64,000 bases of DNA from Staphylococcus pragensis (GCF_004785665.1 NZ_SRPJ01000001.1:682001-746000); one strand, 5' to 3'. Counted from the first letter of the stretch, positions 8,505-23,238 are shown. Notes: generated by a model not told the origin, from the sequence alone. Made by a program: numbers and translations.

Positions 8505-11500
8505 GTGAAGCCCATAAAATTAAAGTTAACTAATTTTGGCCCTTTTTTAAATGAAACTATTGATTTTCAAGAAATTAAAAATGAAAAATTATTTTTGATA
8601 AGTGGTAAAACTGGATCTGGTAAAACAATGTTGTTTGATGCAATTGTCTTCGCTTTATTTGGAAAAGCTTCTACTGAGGGACGAAATGAAAGTGAGCTGA
8701 GAAGTCATTTTGCAGATGGAAAATCGCCTATGTCTGTAATTTATGAATTTGAGCTTAAAGATAAAGCATTCAAAATTGTAAGACAAGGTGCTTTTACAAA
8801 ACAAGGTAATACCTCTCAAACTCCAGGAAAATTAGATGTTTATGAATTAGAAAAAGAAACAAATCAATATGAATTGCGTGAGAGTAAGATTAGTTCAGGA
8901 AATCCATTTATTAAAAGTATTTTAGGGGTGAATGCAGATCAATTCAGACAACTATTTATATTACCTCAAGGCGAATTTAAGAAATTTTTAGTTTCTAATA
9001 GCTCTGATAAACAAGGTATTTTAAGAACTTTGTTTAATAGCATAAGATTCGAAGAAATTCAGAATTTGCTACTAAATGAAGTAAAAGAAGAAAAGAAACA
9101 AATTGAATCCCGTCAAAATCAAATTCAATTGTTATGGGAAGATATAGATGACTTTGAAAATGAAGTGTTAAGCCAACTTAAGTCAATCGACAGTCTTCAA
9201 ACACAAGAAATTTTAAAAGTCATTCCAAATTTTAAAGAAGTTGGTCAACAATTACTTAATGATTATGAAGAATTAAAGAATAAAAACTATTTTGCGCTAA
9301 CGAACTTAAATCAACGTATTGAAGATAATAAACAACTTAAACAAAACTTGATAGATTTAGAAAAACGAAAAGAATTAAAAAAGCAGTTAGATGAAAAAGC
9401 TAGTTACATTAACCGATTAAATAAGGAATTAGATAGATTAAATGAAATAAAAACACTTTCTAATTTATATGACCAAGAAAAAAATAAAGTTCTAAAAATT
9501 GAAGAAGTTAAAAATAAAATAGCGACCTCCAAGTCTAATATTACTCATCTAAAACAATCATTAGAATCATATTCAAGTAAATTCGAGTCTTTAGTACAAA
9601 ACGAGAATGATATTGAACAAAAATCTGAATATATCAATAATACTAGGCAATTTTATGTGAACCTTACAAAATACAAAAATGCTTATACTGATATAAAAAC
9701 TACCGACCATCAGTTAGTTGAGAATAGTAAAAATCAAGAAGAAATTAATTATAATGAAAATGAACTTAACGAAAAAGTTAAAACCATTGAAGTTGATGAG
9801 GATGCAATTGATCAATTAACACAACGTATTTATGGGCTAGAAAGAGATATTGATAAACAAAAACAATTACACGCTAATAGAGATAAATTGGCTAAATTAA
9901 AAATTGAATATAATGATAAATCCAACCAACAAGAAGTTTTAAAGCAAGAAATCGAAAGTTTTAATGCACAATTAGAAGATATTGATAAAACAAATATCGA
10001 TTTAAATGATAAACAAACGTTCGTGCAAGAAATTCAATCTGCTTTACATATTGGCGACACTTGCCCGATTTGTGGAAATGAAATTGAATCCTTAAATGCA
10101 CATATTGATTTTGAAAAGATCAATCAAAATCAACAATTAATAAGAAAATTAACAAACGATATTCATGACAGAAATATTAAATTAAGTAATATTGAAACTT
10201 CTCACGCATTTATCTCTCAGCAAATGAAAGAATTAGAAGTTAATGAAAATGACATACAAGATATTAAAAAATTAGAACAATCTTTACAAGATACAAAATT
10301 AGAAAAGCAACAAATTCAAGAACAAAAAAATAAGTTAAAAGAATACAATAATCGATTAAATAAGATCAGAGAAACTAAACACCAATTATTAGTTGATTAC
10401 GAAAAATTAAAATCTCAGAAAAAACAATATGAAATTTTAATTAATGATTTTGAAAAAACAACAGCATTTAATGATATTAAATCGTTTGAAACGCATTATG
10501 CTGAGAATGAAGAATCGGTTAATGATTTTCAAAAACAAAAAGAAAATTTAAATAAAAAAATTCAGCAATATAATCAAGAATTAGCTATCGAAAAGAATAA
10601 TTTAGAAAATCATGAAAATAGCCATCAAGAATTAAAAAAAGAATTATCTCAACTAAAAACTCAAATAGATAATGAAATGACGAGAATAGGTGTATCAAAT
10701 TATGAAGAAATTGAACATTTATTACAAAAATTGAATACTAAAAATGATATTGAAAAAGAAATTGAGGACTATAATCAAGAACAACATAGGCATTCAATTG
10801 AAATAGAGCGATTGACTCATTTAACAAAAGATAAAGAACTAGAGGATATTCAATCTTTAGAAGAAGAAAAACTAAACGTAGAAGAACAGTACAATGAAAC
10901 TTTCGAAATCTCAACAACTATACAATATAAAATACAACAAAATGATATAAAATTTGAAAATATGAAAGTGCACATTAATTACTTAGAGGAAGAATTAAAA
11001 GAACAACAACAAATATTCGAATTAGCGGAAGTATTGTCGGGCAAAAACAATCAAAAATTAACGCTTGAAAATTATGTGTTAATTTATTATTTAGAACGTA
11101 TTATTCAACAAGCTAATATTCGATTGAAGAAAATGAGCGGTCAAAGATACCAACTCCAACGTAGACAATCCGTTTCACAAGGTTATAGTGGATTGGAAAT
11201 TGATGTTTTTGATCTTCATTCTAACCATTCAAGACATATTAGTTCTTTATCAGGCGGTGAAACGTTCCAAGCTTCTCTAGCACTGGCATTAGGGCTAAGT
11301 GAAGTGGTTCAACAAGAATCCGGTGGCATTACTTTAGACTCCATGTTTATTGACGAGGGCTTCGGCACTTTAGACCAAGAAACACTCGAAACAGCACTAG
11401 ATACTCTAATGAAATTACAAACTTCAGGAAGAATGGTTGGGATTATTTCGCATGTTAGCGAACTAAAACAACGCATTCCGCTTATACTTGAAGTAAAAAC

Positions 11501-11540
11501 AAATCAATATCAAAGTAGTACTCAATTTAAATGGCATTAA
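8505..11540 (+). CDS. sbcC: Exonuclease subunit SbcC (Rad50 family)
   Basis: SbcC is the SMC-like ATPase partner of SbcD. The 1011-residue protein has the N-terminal Walker A (SGKTGSGKTMLFDAI, about 33-47), the Q-loop region QLFILPQGEF and long coiled coils at about 190-500 and 540-840. Between them is the zinc-hook motif CPIC (Cys520-Cys523) that joins two heads. The C-terminal half-site has the ABC signature SLSGGETFQASLALALGLSE and Walker B SMFIDEGFGTLD. The start is GTG with AAGGAGG nine to fourteen bases upstream. It forms an SOS-controlled pair with sbcD and is followed by a terminator shared with the convergent mscL. Confidence 0.97.
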   Translation: MKPIKLKLTNFGPFLNETIDFQEIKNEKLFLISGKTGSGKTMLFDAIVFALFGKASTEGRNESELRSHFADGKSPMSVIYEFELKDKAFKIVRQGAFTKQGNTSQTPGKLDVYELEKETNQYELRESKISSGNPFIKSILGVNADQFRQLFILPQGEFKKFLVSNSSDKQGILRTLFNSIRFEEIQNLLLNEVKEEKKQIESRQNQIQLLWEDIDDFENEVLSQLKSIDSLQTQEILKVIPNFKEVGQQLLNDYEELKNKNYFALTNLNQRIEDNKQLKQNLIDLEKRKELKKQLDEKASYINRLNKELDRLNEIKTLSNLYDQEKNKVLKIEEVKNKIATSKSNITHLKQSLESYSSKFESLVQNENDIEQKSEYINNTRQFYVNLTKYKNAYTDIKTTDHQLVENSKNQEEINYNENELNEKVKTIEVDEDAIDQLTQRIYGLERDIDKQKQLHANRDKLAKLKIEYNDKSNQQEVLKQEIESFNAQLEDIDKTNIDLNDKQTFVQEIQSALHIGDTCPICGNEIESLNAHIDFEKINQNQQLIRKLTNDIHDRNIKLSNIETSHAFISQQMKELEVNENDIQDIKKLEQSLQDTKLEKQQIQEQKNKLKEYNNRLNKIRETKHQLLVDYEKLKSQKKQYEILINDFEKTTAFNDIKSFETHYAENEESVNDFQKQKENLNKKIQQYNQELAIEKNNLENHENSHQELKKELSQLKTQIDNEMTRIGVSNYEEIEHLLQKLNTKNDIEKEIEDYNQEQHRHSIEIERLTHLTKDKELEDIQSLEEEKLNVEEQYNETFEISTTIQYKIQQNDIKFENMKVHINYLEEELKEQQQIFELAEVLSGKNNQKLTLENYVLIYYLERIIQQANIRLKKMSGQRYQLQRRQSVSQGYSGLEIDVFDLHSNHSRHISSLSGGETFQASLALALGLSEVVQQESGGITLDSMFIDEGFGTLDQETLETALDTLMKLQTSGRMVGIISHVSELKQRIPLILEVKTNQYQSSTQFKWH

Positions 11541-11568
11541 TACAACAACATTAAACATAAATAATATA

Positions 11569-11627
11569 AAAAGACATCATAGCATCTATACGTAGTAAAA
11601 TGTATAGATATTAAGATGTCTTTTTAT
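11569..11627. terminator. Bidirectional sbcC/mscL terminator
   Basis: AAAAGACATC (11569-11578) pairs with GATGTCTTTT (11615-11624). An inner pairing of ATCTATAC with GTATAGAT extends the stem. Runs of A and T on either side allow use in both directions. Confidence 0.88.
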
Positions 11628-11641
11628 ATGTTATGTAACAA

Positions 11642-12001
11642 TTATTTTTGTCTTAATAAGTCACGTATTTCAGTTAATAATACTGTATTAGCTTCAATTT
11701 CTTCCTCTTCTTCAGTTTCTTCTTTTCTCATAAGTGTATTAGCAATTTTTACGAAGATAAATAAAGCCGCTGCAACAATAATAAAGTCAATTATTGATTG
11801 AATGAACAAACCATATTTAATTCCCCAAAATTCCCAATCTTTAGCAAAGTCAACTGAACCAAAGATTTTACCGATTAAAGGCATGATGATGTAGTTAACT
11901 AGTGATGTAACGATTTTGTTAAAAGCAGCCCCCATAACAACTGCAATAGCTAAATCTAATACATTTCCTTTTAAGGCAAACTCCTTAAACTCTTTTAACA
12001 T
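11642..12001 (-). CDS. mscL: Large-conductance mechanosensitive channel MscL
   Basis: MscL opens a wide pore in the cytoplasmic membrane under hypo-osmotic stretch. The 119-residue protein has the N-terminal amphipathic helix [15 protein letters not shown]1 ([22 protein letters not shown]), a periplasmic-side loop with [22 protein letters not shown] and TM2 ([26 protein letters not shown]). An acidic linker, [10 protein letters not shown], and the cytoplasmic helix [12 protein letters not shown] follow. The upstream in-frame start at 12019 is rejected, because AGGAG lies eight bases before the ATG at 12001 and the family begins MLKEF. It is divergent from an osmolyte transporter gene, so both neighbours deal with osmotic change. 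Confidence 0.97.
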   Translation of the reverse strand: MLKEFKEFALKGNVLDLAIAVVMGAAFNKIVTSLVNYIIMPLIGKIFGSVDFAKDWEFWGIKYGLFIQSIIDFIIVAAALFIFVKIANTLMRKEETEEEEEIEANTVLLTEIRDLLRQK

Positions 12002-12197
12002 AAAATAAACTCCTTTCATTCATACAGAATAAAATATATTATACATCATATAAAATATTTAGTAAAACATATTTTTAACGAAATTTGCTTAAGAAAAAAG
12101 CCTTTGTTATTCTATTAATTAGAGTTATTGAAATATAGTTATATTATTTCTACGCACTTTGAAAATTTAATATGGGAATGAAAGGAGTATATTTATT

Positions 12198-13844
12198 ATG
12201 AATTCTTCTTCTGAAGGAAACAAAAAAGGAAAGAAGTTTTCGCCGGTTTTCATCTATAGTGCTATTGTGGTAGCTATAGTAGTACTTATTGGTGCTATTT
12301 TACCGGAGCAATTTGATTCTATTACTAGTAATATCAGTAGTTGGATTACTGAAAAACTCGGTTGGTACTACATGATTCTAACTACTATTATCGTGTTCTT
12401 TTGTATATTCTTAATTTTTAGTCCAATTGGTAAACTTAAACTTGGTAAACCGGAGGATAAACCTGAATTTAATACAGTTTCTTGGTTTGCTATGTTATTT
12501 AGTGCTGGTATGGGTATTGGTTTAGTCTTTTATGGTGCAGCAGAGCCAATGGCAGATTTCGCAGCTCCACCAAATGCTGATCCTAAAACGACTGAAGCTT
12601 ATACTGAATCATTACGTTCTACATTCTTCCACTGGGGATTCCACGCATGGGCTGTTTATGGTGTAGTAGCACTTGCATTAGCTTATTCTCAATTTAGAAA
12701 GAATGAACCAGGTTTAATTTCTAGAACGTTACGACCAATCTTAGGGGACAAAGTTGAAGGCCCTATTGGAACAATTATTGATGTTTTATCAGTATTCGCT
12801 ACTGTAGTAGGTGTAGCAGTTTCATTAGGTATGGGTGCCTTACAAATCAATGGTGGTTTAAATTATCTATTTGGTATTCCAAATAATGTATTTGTACAAT
12901 CAATCATCATTGTTGTTGTAACTATCTTATTCATTGCTAGTGCATGGTCAGGATTAAGTAAAGGTATCCAATATTTAAGTAACCTTAACATCGGTTTAGG
13001 TACTGTATTAATGATTATTGCTTTAATTATTGGACCAACTGTTTTAATCTTAAATATGTTTACTAGCTCAACAGGTAGTTTACTTAACACATTCTTATTT
13101 AACAGCTTTGATACAGCTGCGTTAAACCCTCAAAAACGTGAGTGGATGTCATCATGGACACTTTACTATTGGGGTTGGTGGCTAAGCTGGAGTCCATTCG
13201 TAGGTGTATTCATTGCACGAGTTTCTAAAGGACGTTCAATCCGTGAATTTATTTCAGGCGTCTTATTAGTACCTGCAATCGTAAGTTTCTTATGGTTCAG
13301 TGTATTTGGTGTCCTAGGTATTGAAACAGGTAAGAAACATCCTGAGCTATTCAAGATGACACCTGAAACTCAATTATTCGGTGTATTTAACCATGTACCA
13401 TTAGGTATGGCGTTATCATTAGTTGCATTAGTATTAATCGCATCATTCTTTATTACTTCTGCCGATTCAGCTACTTTCGTATTAGGTATGCAAACAACTT
13501 ATGGTTCACTTGAACCATCAGGTATAGTTAAAGTAACTTGGGGTGTTGCCCAATCACTTATCGCGTTTGTATTATTATTAGCTGGTGGAGGAGATGGTGC
13601 TGAAGCACTTAACGCAATTCAAAGTGCCGCAATCATCAGTGCCTTCCCATTCTCATTTGTTGTAATAATGATGATGATTAGTTTCTTCAAAGATGCTAAC
13701 CAAGAACGAAAATTCTTAGGTTTAACGTTACAACCTAATGATGAAAGAATGAAAGATTATATTAAATATCAACATAAAAATGATGATTCTGATATTTTAG
13801 AAAAACGTGAAGTGCATAAAGCTTCTGAAGTTGAAAGAAAATAA
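12198..13844 (+). CDS. opuD2: BCCT-family glycine betaine/osmolyte transporter (OpuD-like)
   Basis: A 548-residue member of the betaine-choline-carnitine transporter family with about 12 membrane helices. The conserved aromatic signature WTLYYWGWWLSWSPFVGVFIARVSKGRSIREF lies at about 318-349. GMGIGLVFYGAAEP, near residue 107, is the glycine-rich TM3 segment of the substrate site. It imports compatible solutes with sodium. The long charged C-terminal tail (HKNDDSDILEKREVHKASEVERK) is typical of osmosensing BCCT carriers. In S. aureus the homologue at this position is called opuD2. It is divergent from mscL. Whether betaine, choline or carnitine is the main substrate cannot be told. Confidence 0.9.
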   Translation: MNSSSEGNKKGKKFSPVFIYSAIVVAIVVLIGAILPEQFDSITSNISSWITEKLGWYYMILTTIIVFFCIFLIFSPIGKLKLGKPEDKPEFNTVSWFAMLFSAGMGIGLVFYGAAEPMADFAAPPNADPKTTEAYTESLRSTFFHWGFHAWAVYGVVALALAYSQFRKNEPGLISRTLRPILGDKVEGPIGTIIDVLSVFATVVGVAVSLGMGALQINGGLNYLFGIPNNVFVQSIIIVVVTILFIASAWSGLSKGIQYLSNLNIGLGTVLMIIALIIGPTVLILNMFTSSTGSLLNTFLFNSFDTAALNPQKREWMSSWTLYYWGWWLSWSPFVGVFIARVSKGRSIREFISGVLLVPAIVSFLWFSVFGVLGIETGKKHPELFKMTPETQLFGVFNHVPLGMALSLVALVLIASFFITSADSATFVLGMQTTYGSLEPSGIVKVTWGVAQSLIAFVLLLAGGGDGAEALNAIQSAAIISAFPFSFVVIMMMISFFKDANQERKFLGLTLQPNDERMKDYIKYQHKNDDSDILEKREVHKASEVERK

Positions 13845-13860
13845 TAAATTATTCTATGTA

Positions 13861-13897
13861 AAAAGCCTCGAAAGTATCATACTTTCGGGGTTTTTTA
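13861..13897 (+). terminator. Terminator of the BCCT transporter gene
   Basis: CCTCGAAAGT (13866-13875) pairs with ACTTTCGGGG (13881-13890), followed by TTTTTT. Confidence 0.9.
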
Positions 13898-13930
13898 TAT
13901 GTGAAAATAAAAGTATTTACCATATGGCAA

Positions 13931-13945
13931 TGAAAATCATTCTCA
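13931..13945. promoter_or_regulatory. Fur-box-like sequence upstream of acnA
   Basis: TGAAAATCATTCTCA matches the 7-1-7 Fur consensus TGATAATNATTATCA at 12 of 14 defined positions. It lies about 190 bases upstream of the start of aconitase, an iron-sulfur enzyme. Fur control of acnA is inferred only from this match. Confidence 0.5.
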
Positions 13946-13981
13946 ATTAATAATATTTACTTATTGCACTAAGTGTATATG

Positions 13982-13996
13982 ATAAGTATTACTTAT
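13982..13996. promoter_or_regulatory. LysR-type dyad upstream of acnA (CcpE candidate)
   Basis: ATAAGTATTACTTAT is a perfect 7-1-7 palindrome containing a T-N11-A motif, the usual shape of a LysR-family operator. Short GTAT/ATAC arms flank it. Staphylococcal aconitase is known to be activated by the LysR-type citrate sensor CcpE, so this is a natural candidate site. The assignment is inferred. Confidence 0.5.
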
Positions 13997-14131
13997 ATAC
14001 TCTGATTAAAAATGCGAAAGCTAAATAGTGTGAAAACTAGAGGTACAGAGTTGTTTTAAAAAACATATAATTATACAATTTAATTAAAGGCATATAATTA
14101 TGAAATGTTAATATTCAAGGGGGATAAACAT

Positions 14132-16837
14132 ATGACTTCTAACATAAAAGAACAAGCTAAAAAAACGTTTGAAGTAAATGGTAAATCATATACTTATTAT
14201 GATTTAAAAAGCTTAGAAGAACAGGGTTTAACCAAAATCAGTAAATTACCTTATTCAATTCGTGTTTTACTAGAATCAGTTTTAAGACAAGAAGATGATT
14301 TCGTTATTACTGATGAACACATTAAAGCTTTAGGTAATTTTGGCAACGAAGGTAATGAAGGGGAAGTTCCATTCAAACCATCTCGTGTTATCCTACAAGA
14401 CTTTACTGGGGTGCCAGCTGTAGTTGATTTAGCATCTTTACGTAAAGCGATGAATGATGTTGGCGGGGATATTAATAAGATCAATCCTGAAGTGCCAGTA
14501 GATTTAGTTATCGACCACTCAGTACAAGTAGATAGCTATGCTAATCCTGAGGCACTAGAACGAAATATGAAATTAGAGTTTGAAAGAAACCATGAACGTT
14601 ATCAATTCTTAAACTGGGCAACTAAAGCATTTGATAACTATAATGCAGTACCTCCAGCAACTGGTATCGTGCACCAAGTTAACTTAGAATATTTAGCAAA
14701 TGTGGTACATGTACGTGACGTTGAGGGTGAACAAACGGCATTCCCTGATACATTAGTAGGTACAGATTCACATACGACAATGATTAATGGTATCGGCGTT
14801 CTAGGTTGGGGCGTAGGTGGTATCGAAGCTGAAGCGGGTATGCTTGGACAACCATCATATTTCCCAATTCCTGAAGTAATCGGTGTACGTTTAACAAATT
14901 CATTACCACAAGGTTCAACAGCTACTGACTTAGCTTTACGTGTAACTCAAGAATTACGTAAAAAAGGTGTAGTAGGCAAATTTGTAGAATTCTTTGGTCC
15001 AGGTGTTGCAGATTTACCATTAGCTGACCGTGCTACAATTGCTAATATGGCTCCAGAATATGGTGCAACTTGTGGTTTCTTCCCAGTAGATGAAGAATCA
15101 CTTAAATACATGAAATTAACTGGTCGTTCAGAAGAACACGTGGAATTAGTTAAAGCATACTTAGAACAAAATAATATGTTCTTTACTGCGGATAAAGAAG
15201 ATCCAGCTTACACTGATGTCATTGATTTAGATTTATCAACAGTAGAAGCTTCATTATCAGGTCCGAAACGTCCTCAAGATTTAATTTTCTTAAGTGACAT
15301 GAAAGCAGAATTTGAGAAATCTGTTACTGCTCCAGCAGGTAACCAAGGCCATGGTTTAGATGAGAGCGAATTTGATAAGAAAGCTGAAATTCAATTTAAA
15401 GATGGCTCAACAGCTACAATGAAGACAGGTGATATTGCAATCGCTGCAATTACATCATGTACAAATACATCTAACCCATATGTTATGTTAGGTGCAGGCT
15501 TAGTAGCTAAGAAAGCTGTTGAAAAAGGTCTTAAAGTACCTGAATTTGTAAAAACATCATTAGCACCTGGTTCAAAAGTAGTAACTGGTTACTTACGTGA
15601 TTCAGGTTTACAAGAATATCTAGATGATTTAGGTTTCAACTTAGTAGGTTATGGTTGTACAACTTGTATCGGTAACTCAGGTCCTTTATTACCTGAAATT
15701 GAAAAAGCAATTGCAGATGAAGATTTATTAGTTACATCTGTTTTATCAGGTAACCGTAACTTTGAAGGTCGTATTCATCCATTAGTGAAAGCTAACTATT
15801 TAGCATCTCCTCAATTAGTAGTTGCTTACGCTTTAGCTGGTACAGTGGATATCGATTTACAAAATGACCCAATCGGTAAAGGTAAAGACGGAGAAGACGT
15901 ATACTTAAATGATATTTGGCCTACAATTCAAGAAGTGGCTGATACAGTAGATAGTGTTGTAACTCCAGAGTTATTCTTAGAAGAATATAAAAACGTTTAT
16001 AATAATAACGAAATGTGGAACGAAATCGATGTTACAGATGCACCACTATATGACTTCGATCAAAATTCAACATATATTCAAAACCCAACATTCTTCCAAG
16101 GCTTATCTAAAGAGCCTGGTACAATTGAACCATTAAAAGATTTAAGAGTAATGGGTAAATTTGGAGACTCAGTGACTACTGACCATATTTCTCCAGCAGG
16201 TGCTATCGGTAAAGATACGCCAGCAGGTAAATACTTATTAAGCCATGATGTTTCAATTCGTGACTTTAACTCTTATGGTTCACGTCGTGGTAACCATGAA
16301 GTAATGGTAAGAGGTACGTTTGCGAACATTCGTATTAAAAACCAATTAGCTCCAGGTACTGAAGGTGGCTTTACTACTTATTGGCCAACTGACGAAGTAA
16401 TGCCAATTTATGATGCAGCTATGAAATATAAAGAAGACGGTACTGGCTTAGCGGTATTAGCTGGTAATGATTACGGTATGGGTTCTTCTCGTGACTGGGC
16501 TGCTAAAGGTACTAACTTACTAGGTGTTAAAACAGTTATCGCTCAAAGTTATGAACGTATCCACCGTTCTAACTTAGTAATGATGGGTGTGTTACCATTA
16601 CAGTTCAAAGATGGAGAATCAGCTGATTCATTAGGTCTTGATGGTAGAGAAGAAATTTCTGTAGATATTAATGAAGATGTTAAACCACATGATATTGTGA
16701 CGGTTCACGCTAAAAAAGAAAACGGCGATGTTGTTGATTTTGAAGCAATCGTACGTTTCGACTCATTAGTAGAATTAGACTACTATCGTCACGGTGGTAT
16801 CTTACAAATGGTATTAAGAAACAAACTAGCACAATAA
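14132..16837 (+). CDS. acnA: Aconitate hydratase (aconitase)
   Basis: Aconitase isomerises citrate to isocitrate in the TCA cycle. The 901-residue length equals the staphylococcal AcnA/CitB type. The [4Fe-4S] ligands are Cys443 (TSCTNTSNP), Cys509 and Cys512 ([11 protein letters not shown]). Other landmarks are [37 protein letters not shown], the swivel-domain [13 protein letters not shown] and [18 protein letters not shown] [14 protein letters not shown]. The in-frame ATG at 14105 is rejected because AAGGGGGAT sits just before ATG 14132. It is a single-gene unit ending in a strong terminator. Its long upstream region holds a Fur-like box and a LysR-type dyad, fitting control by iron and citrate. 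Confidence 0.98.
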   Translation: MTSNIKEQAKKTFEVNGKSYTYYDLKSLEEQGLTKISKLPYSIRVLLESVLRQEDDFVITDEHIKALGNFGNEGNEGEVPFKPSRVILQDFTGVPAVVDLASLRKAMNDVGGDINKINPEVPVDLVIDHSVQVDSYANPEALERNMKLEFERNHERYQFLNWATKAFDNYNAVPPATGIVHQVNLEYLANVVHVRDVEGEQTAFPDTLVGTDSHTTMINGIGVLGWGVGGIEAEAGMLGQPSYFPIPEVIGVRLTNSLPQGSTATDLALRVTQELRKKGVVGKFVEFFGPGVADLPLADRATIANMAPEYGATCGFFPVDEESLKYMKLTGRSEEHVELVKAYLEQNNMFFTADKEDPAYTDVIDLDLSTVEASLSGPKRPQDLIFLSDMKAEFEKSVTAPAGNQGHGLDESEFDKKAEIQFKDGSTATMKTGDIAIAAITSCTNTSNPYVMLGAGLVAKKAVEKGLKVPEFVKTSLAPGSKVVTGYLRDSGLQEYLDDLGFNLVGYGCTTCIGNSGPLLPEIEKAIADEDLLVTSVLSGNRNFEGRIHPLVKANYLASPQLVVAYALAGTVDIDLQNDPIGKGKDGEDVYLNDIWPTIQEVADTVDSVVTPELFLEEYKNVYNNNEMWNEIDVTDAPLYDFDQNSTYIQNPTFFQGLSKEPGTIEPLKDLRVMGKFGDSVTTDHISPAGAIGKDTPAGKYLLSHDVSIRDFNSYGSRRGNHEVMVRGTFANIRIKNQLAPGTEGGFTTYWPTDEVMPIYDAAMKYKEDGTGLAVLAGNDYGMGSSRDWAAKGTNLLGVKTVIAQSYERIHRSNLVMMGVLPLQFKDGESADSLGLDGREEISVDINEDVKPHDIVTVHAKKENGDVVDFEAIVRFDSLVELDYYRHGGILQMVLRNKLAQ

Positions 16838-16848
16838 GATTAATTGTT

Positions 16849-16886
16849 AATAAGCCATGCCGACGTATATGTTGGCATGGCTTATT
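16849..16886 (+). terminator. acnA terminator
   Basis: AATAAGCCATGCC (16849-16861) pairs exactly with GGCATGGCTTATT (16874-16886). Confidence 0.9.
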
Positions 16887-16932
16887 TGTGTTACTATTGA
16901 ATTGTAAGATATTTGAAAAGAGGTACTTAAAT

Positions 16933-17403
16933 ATGATTTACAGTATGACTGAAATTGAAGCTAGATATCAAGAAACAGATAAAATGGGTGTAATCTATCA
17001 TGGCAATTACGCCACATGGTTTGAAGTAGCCCGTACAGATTATATTCGCAAGTTAGGTTTTAGTTATGCAGATATGGAAAAAGAAGGTATTATATCGCCT
17101 GTGATGGATTTACAAATTCAATATAAAAAATCTATCTTTTATCCTGAAAAAGTAAAAATTAAAACTTGGGTAGAACATTATTCGAGATTATGTTCACAAT
17201 ATAATTACGAAGTATATAATGAAAAAGGGGAATTAGCTACGACTGGCTCGACTCAACTGATTTGTATGAAAGCAAGCAACTTCAGACCAATTCGTTTAGA
17301 TCGTTATTTCCCAGACTGGCATGAAACTTATAGTAAAGTTGAACAGCTAAATAAAGAAGGTAAAGACTTAGAAGTTACTAATAGCAAAGATTTAGATTTC
17401 TAA
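16933..17403 (+). CDS. Hotdog-fold acyl-CoA thioesterase (YbgC/4HBT family)
   Basis: A 156-residue single hotdog-domain protein. The N-terminal motif ARYQETDKMGVIYHGNYATWFEVARTDYIRKLG is the YbgC/4-hydroxybenzoyl-CoA thioesterase signature. It contains the catalytic acidic residue of the ETDxMGxxYHGNY pattern. The C-terminal half holds VKIKTWVEHYSRLCSQYNYEVYNEKGELATTGSTQLICM. Substrates are probably acyl-CoAs, but the chain type cannot be read from sequence. ATG 16933, with AAGAGGTAC upstream, is preferred over the longer frame at 16888. It is convergent with the HesB-like gene across a shared terminator. Confidence 0.88.
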   Translation: MIYSMTEIEARYQETDKMGVIYHGNYATWFEVARTDYIRKLGFSYADMEKEGIISPVMDLQIQYKKSIFYPEKVKIKTWVEHYSRLCSQYNYEVYNEKGELATTGSTQLICMKASNFRPIRLDRYFPDWHETYSKVEQLNKEGKDLEVTNSKDLDF

Positions 17404-17415
17404 TTACTTATAAAT

Positions 17416-17462
17416 AAAGACCATGAGAGCATATCAAACTACTATCTCTCATGGTCTTATAT
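17416..17462. terminator. Bidirectional terminator, thioesterase/HesB-like genes
   Basis: AAGACCATGAGAG (17417-17429) pairs with CTCTCATGGTCTT (17446-17458), flanked by A- and T-rich sequence. Confidence 0.9.
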
Positions 17463-17479
17463 TTAATATTATTCAATCA

Positions 17480-17779
17480 TTAGTTAATTTTAGAATAGGC
17501 AATTTCATCATCGTGGTCTACTTTTTCAACAAGTACTTCATTATCTTCGAAATACCATAAGTCATCTTCTGCCACTACTACAATTAAATCATTGTAATTT
17601 TCTTCATAGCCAATTTCAACATCGTTTCGTGGTTCTACTCTGAATGCTGGGCTAAAACCTTGTTTAAGTTGAAATTCTCCACCATATCTAACATAAAACT
17701 GTAAAACTTTATTGTCTTCAGGTAAATCTAATTCATCTTTAAACCATTCTACAGCTTGATCAGATAATTTGATTTTCAT
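17480..17779 (-). CDS. HesB/IscA-fold protein without cysteines (YneR-like)
   Basis: A 99-residue protein of the HesB/YadR/YfhF group. It starts [19 protein letters not shown] and has the conserved region [21 protein letters not shown], with [25 protein letters not shown] at the end. True A-type iron-sulfur carriers use three conserved cysteines; this protein contains none. The fold similarity therefore does not support a cluster-carrier role. The function is unknown. Bacillus YneR, near citB and the parEC region, is the likely counterpart. It is strongly acidic. The ribosome site AGGAGG lies just upstream (minus strand) of the ATG. Confidence 0.85.
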   Translation of the reverse strand: MKIKLSDQAVEWFKDELDLPEDNKVLQFYVRYGGEFQLKQGFSPAFRVEPRNDVEIGYEENYNDLIVVVAEDDLWYFEDNEVLVEKVDHDDEIAYSKIN

Positions 17780-18027
17780 TCTAGAATCCTCCTTGATTAC
17801 CTATTTATTTTTATTTGACATAACTTTTATGAGAACTGTCAAAATTATAACATATTGTAACTTTTAAAAAACTTTATAAGCTTAAGCCGTTCATAATAAT
17901 AAAAGAGAGCAAACTAGAAATCAAATTTAATTCTAAAGATTTCATTAGCTTGCTCTCAAATCAAAGTCAATTTTTAGACTAAGTTATACTATTTTTAGCT
18001 GGTCCGCTTCTATAATGAATAAGGAGA
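17780..18027. other. Spacer with the plsY terminator
   Basis: It holds the promoter side of the HesB-like gene (17780-17880, no convincing hexamers seen) and the plsY terminator at 17905-17957. I see no gene in it. Confidence 0.6.
17905..17957 (-). terminator. plsY terminator
   Basis: GAGAGCAA (17905-17912) pairs with TTGCTCTC (17950-17957), and the stem extends inward through CTA/TAG and GAAATC/GATTTC. On the minus strand it is followed by TTTTATTATTA, so it ends plsY transcription. Confidence 0.8.
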
Positions 18028-18636
18028 TTACATCCACTTAATTTTAGGTTCTTCTCCTTTAAAGATTCTTACAATATTACTTCGGTGTCTTACAATTAAG
18101 ATAATAGAAACAAATAAACTCATCCAGAATAAAATATAGTCATGTATGAATAAAGAACCAATCACACAACTAATTGCTGCGATGATACTTGAAAGTGATA
18201 CATATTTTGAAAGGTAAAGTACACCAAAGAAGATAATAGCTAATACAAGTAATAATATAGGATTAACCCCTAGAACTACACCAGCACTTGTCGCTACAGC
18301 TTTACCGCCTTTAAACTTAAGATAAACAGGATAGACGTGACCTAAAATAGCAAACAGACCAACAATTAAACCGTGCGTGAAGAACGTGCTAAGTGGTCCA
18401 TCAGCATGCACTGGAAACCATATTGGGAAGAATACAGTTATAAATCCTTTGAATATATCTAGGAAAGTAACTATAAAGCCTGCTGGTTTACCAAGCACAC
18501 GGAAACTATTTGTTGCGCCTGTATTTCCGCTTCCAAATTGTCTTATATCTTTTTTGAAAAAGAGCTTCCCTATAACATACCCATTAGGAATAGCACCAAT
18601 GAGATAGCTAAGAATTAACATAAGCACTATCATCAT
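18028..18636 (-). CDS. plsY: Glycerol-3-phosphate acyltransferase PlsY
   Basis: PlsY transfers an acyl group from acyl-phosphate to glycerol 3-phosphate, the first step of phospholipid synthesis, in the cytoplasmic membrane. The 202 residues form about five membrane helices. All three family motifs are visible: [20 protein letters not shown] (about 36-55), [25 protein letters not shown] (about 98-122) and the third near the C terminus, [19 protein letters not shown]. It is divergent from parE, the usual staphylococcal and Bacillus arrangement. The first ATG of MMIVLM follows AAAGGATG. Confidence 0.97.
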   Translation of the reverse strand: MMIVLMLILSYLIGAIPNGYVIGKLFFKKDIRQFGSGNTGATNSFRVLGKPAGFIVTFLDIFKGFITVFFPIWFPVHADGPLSTFFTHGLIVGLFAILGHVYPVYLKFKGGKAVATSAGVVLGVNPILLLVLAIIFFGVLYLSKYVSLSSIIAAISCVIGSLFIHDYILFWMSLFVSIILIVRHRSNIVRIFKGEEPKIKWM

Positions 18637-18795
18637 ATAACTTTACACATCCTTTAATAACTTAGATTTATTTTACCATAATCTACGAGTTAACAACGAC
18701 TGAAAACTAAAAAATGTTTATTACATCTGTATTAATCTTTATAGTGTATAACTCATACTTGCAATTTAACTTAATTTATATAAAAATATCTATTG

Positions 18796-18823
18796 TATAG
18801 TTTTTAAAACGAACGTACGTTTG
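18796..18823 (+). promoter_or_regulatory. parE promoter -10 and LexA box
   Basis: TATAGT (18796-18801) is followed by CGAACGTACGTTTG (18810-18823), a LexA box with one mismatch. It lies directly before the AGGAGG ribosome site of parE. SOS control of parE-parC has been reported in S. aureus, and this box supports it here. Confidence 0.8.
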
Positions 18824-18826
18824 TAG

Positions 18827-23238
<4,412 letters not shown>

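Noticed and set aside
11616..11801. Plus-strand frame overlapping the end of mscL
   Set aside because: It is the complement of the mscL C-terminal coding region and begins inside the shared terminator.
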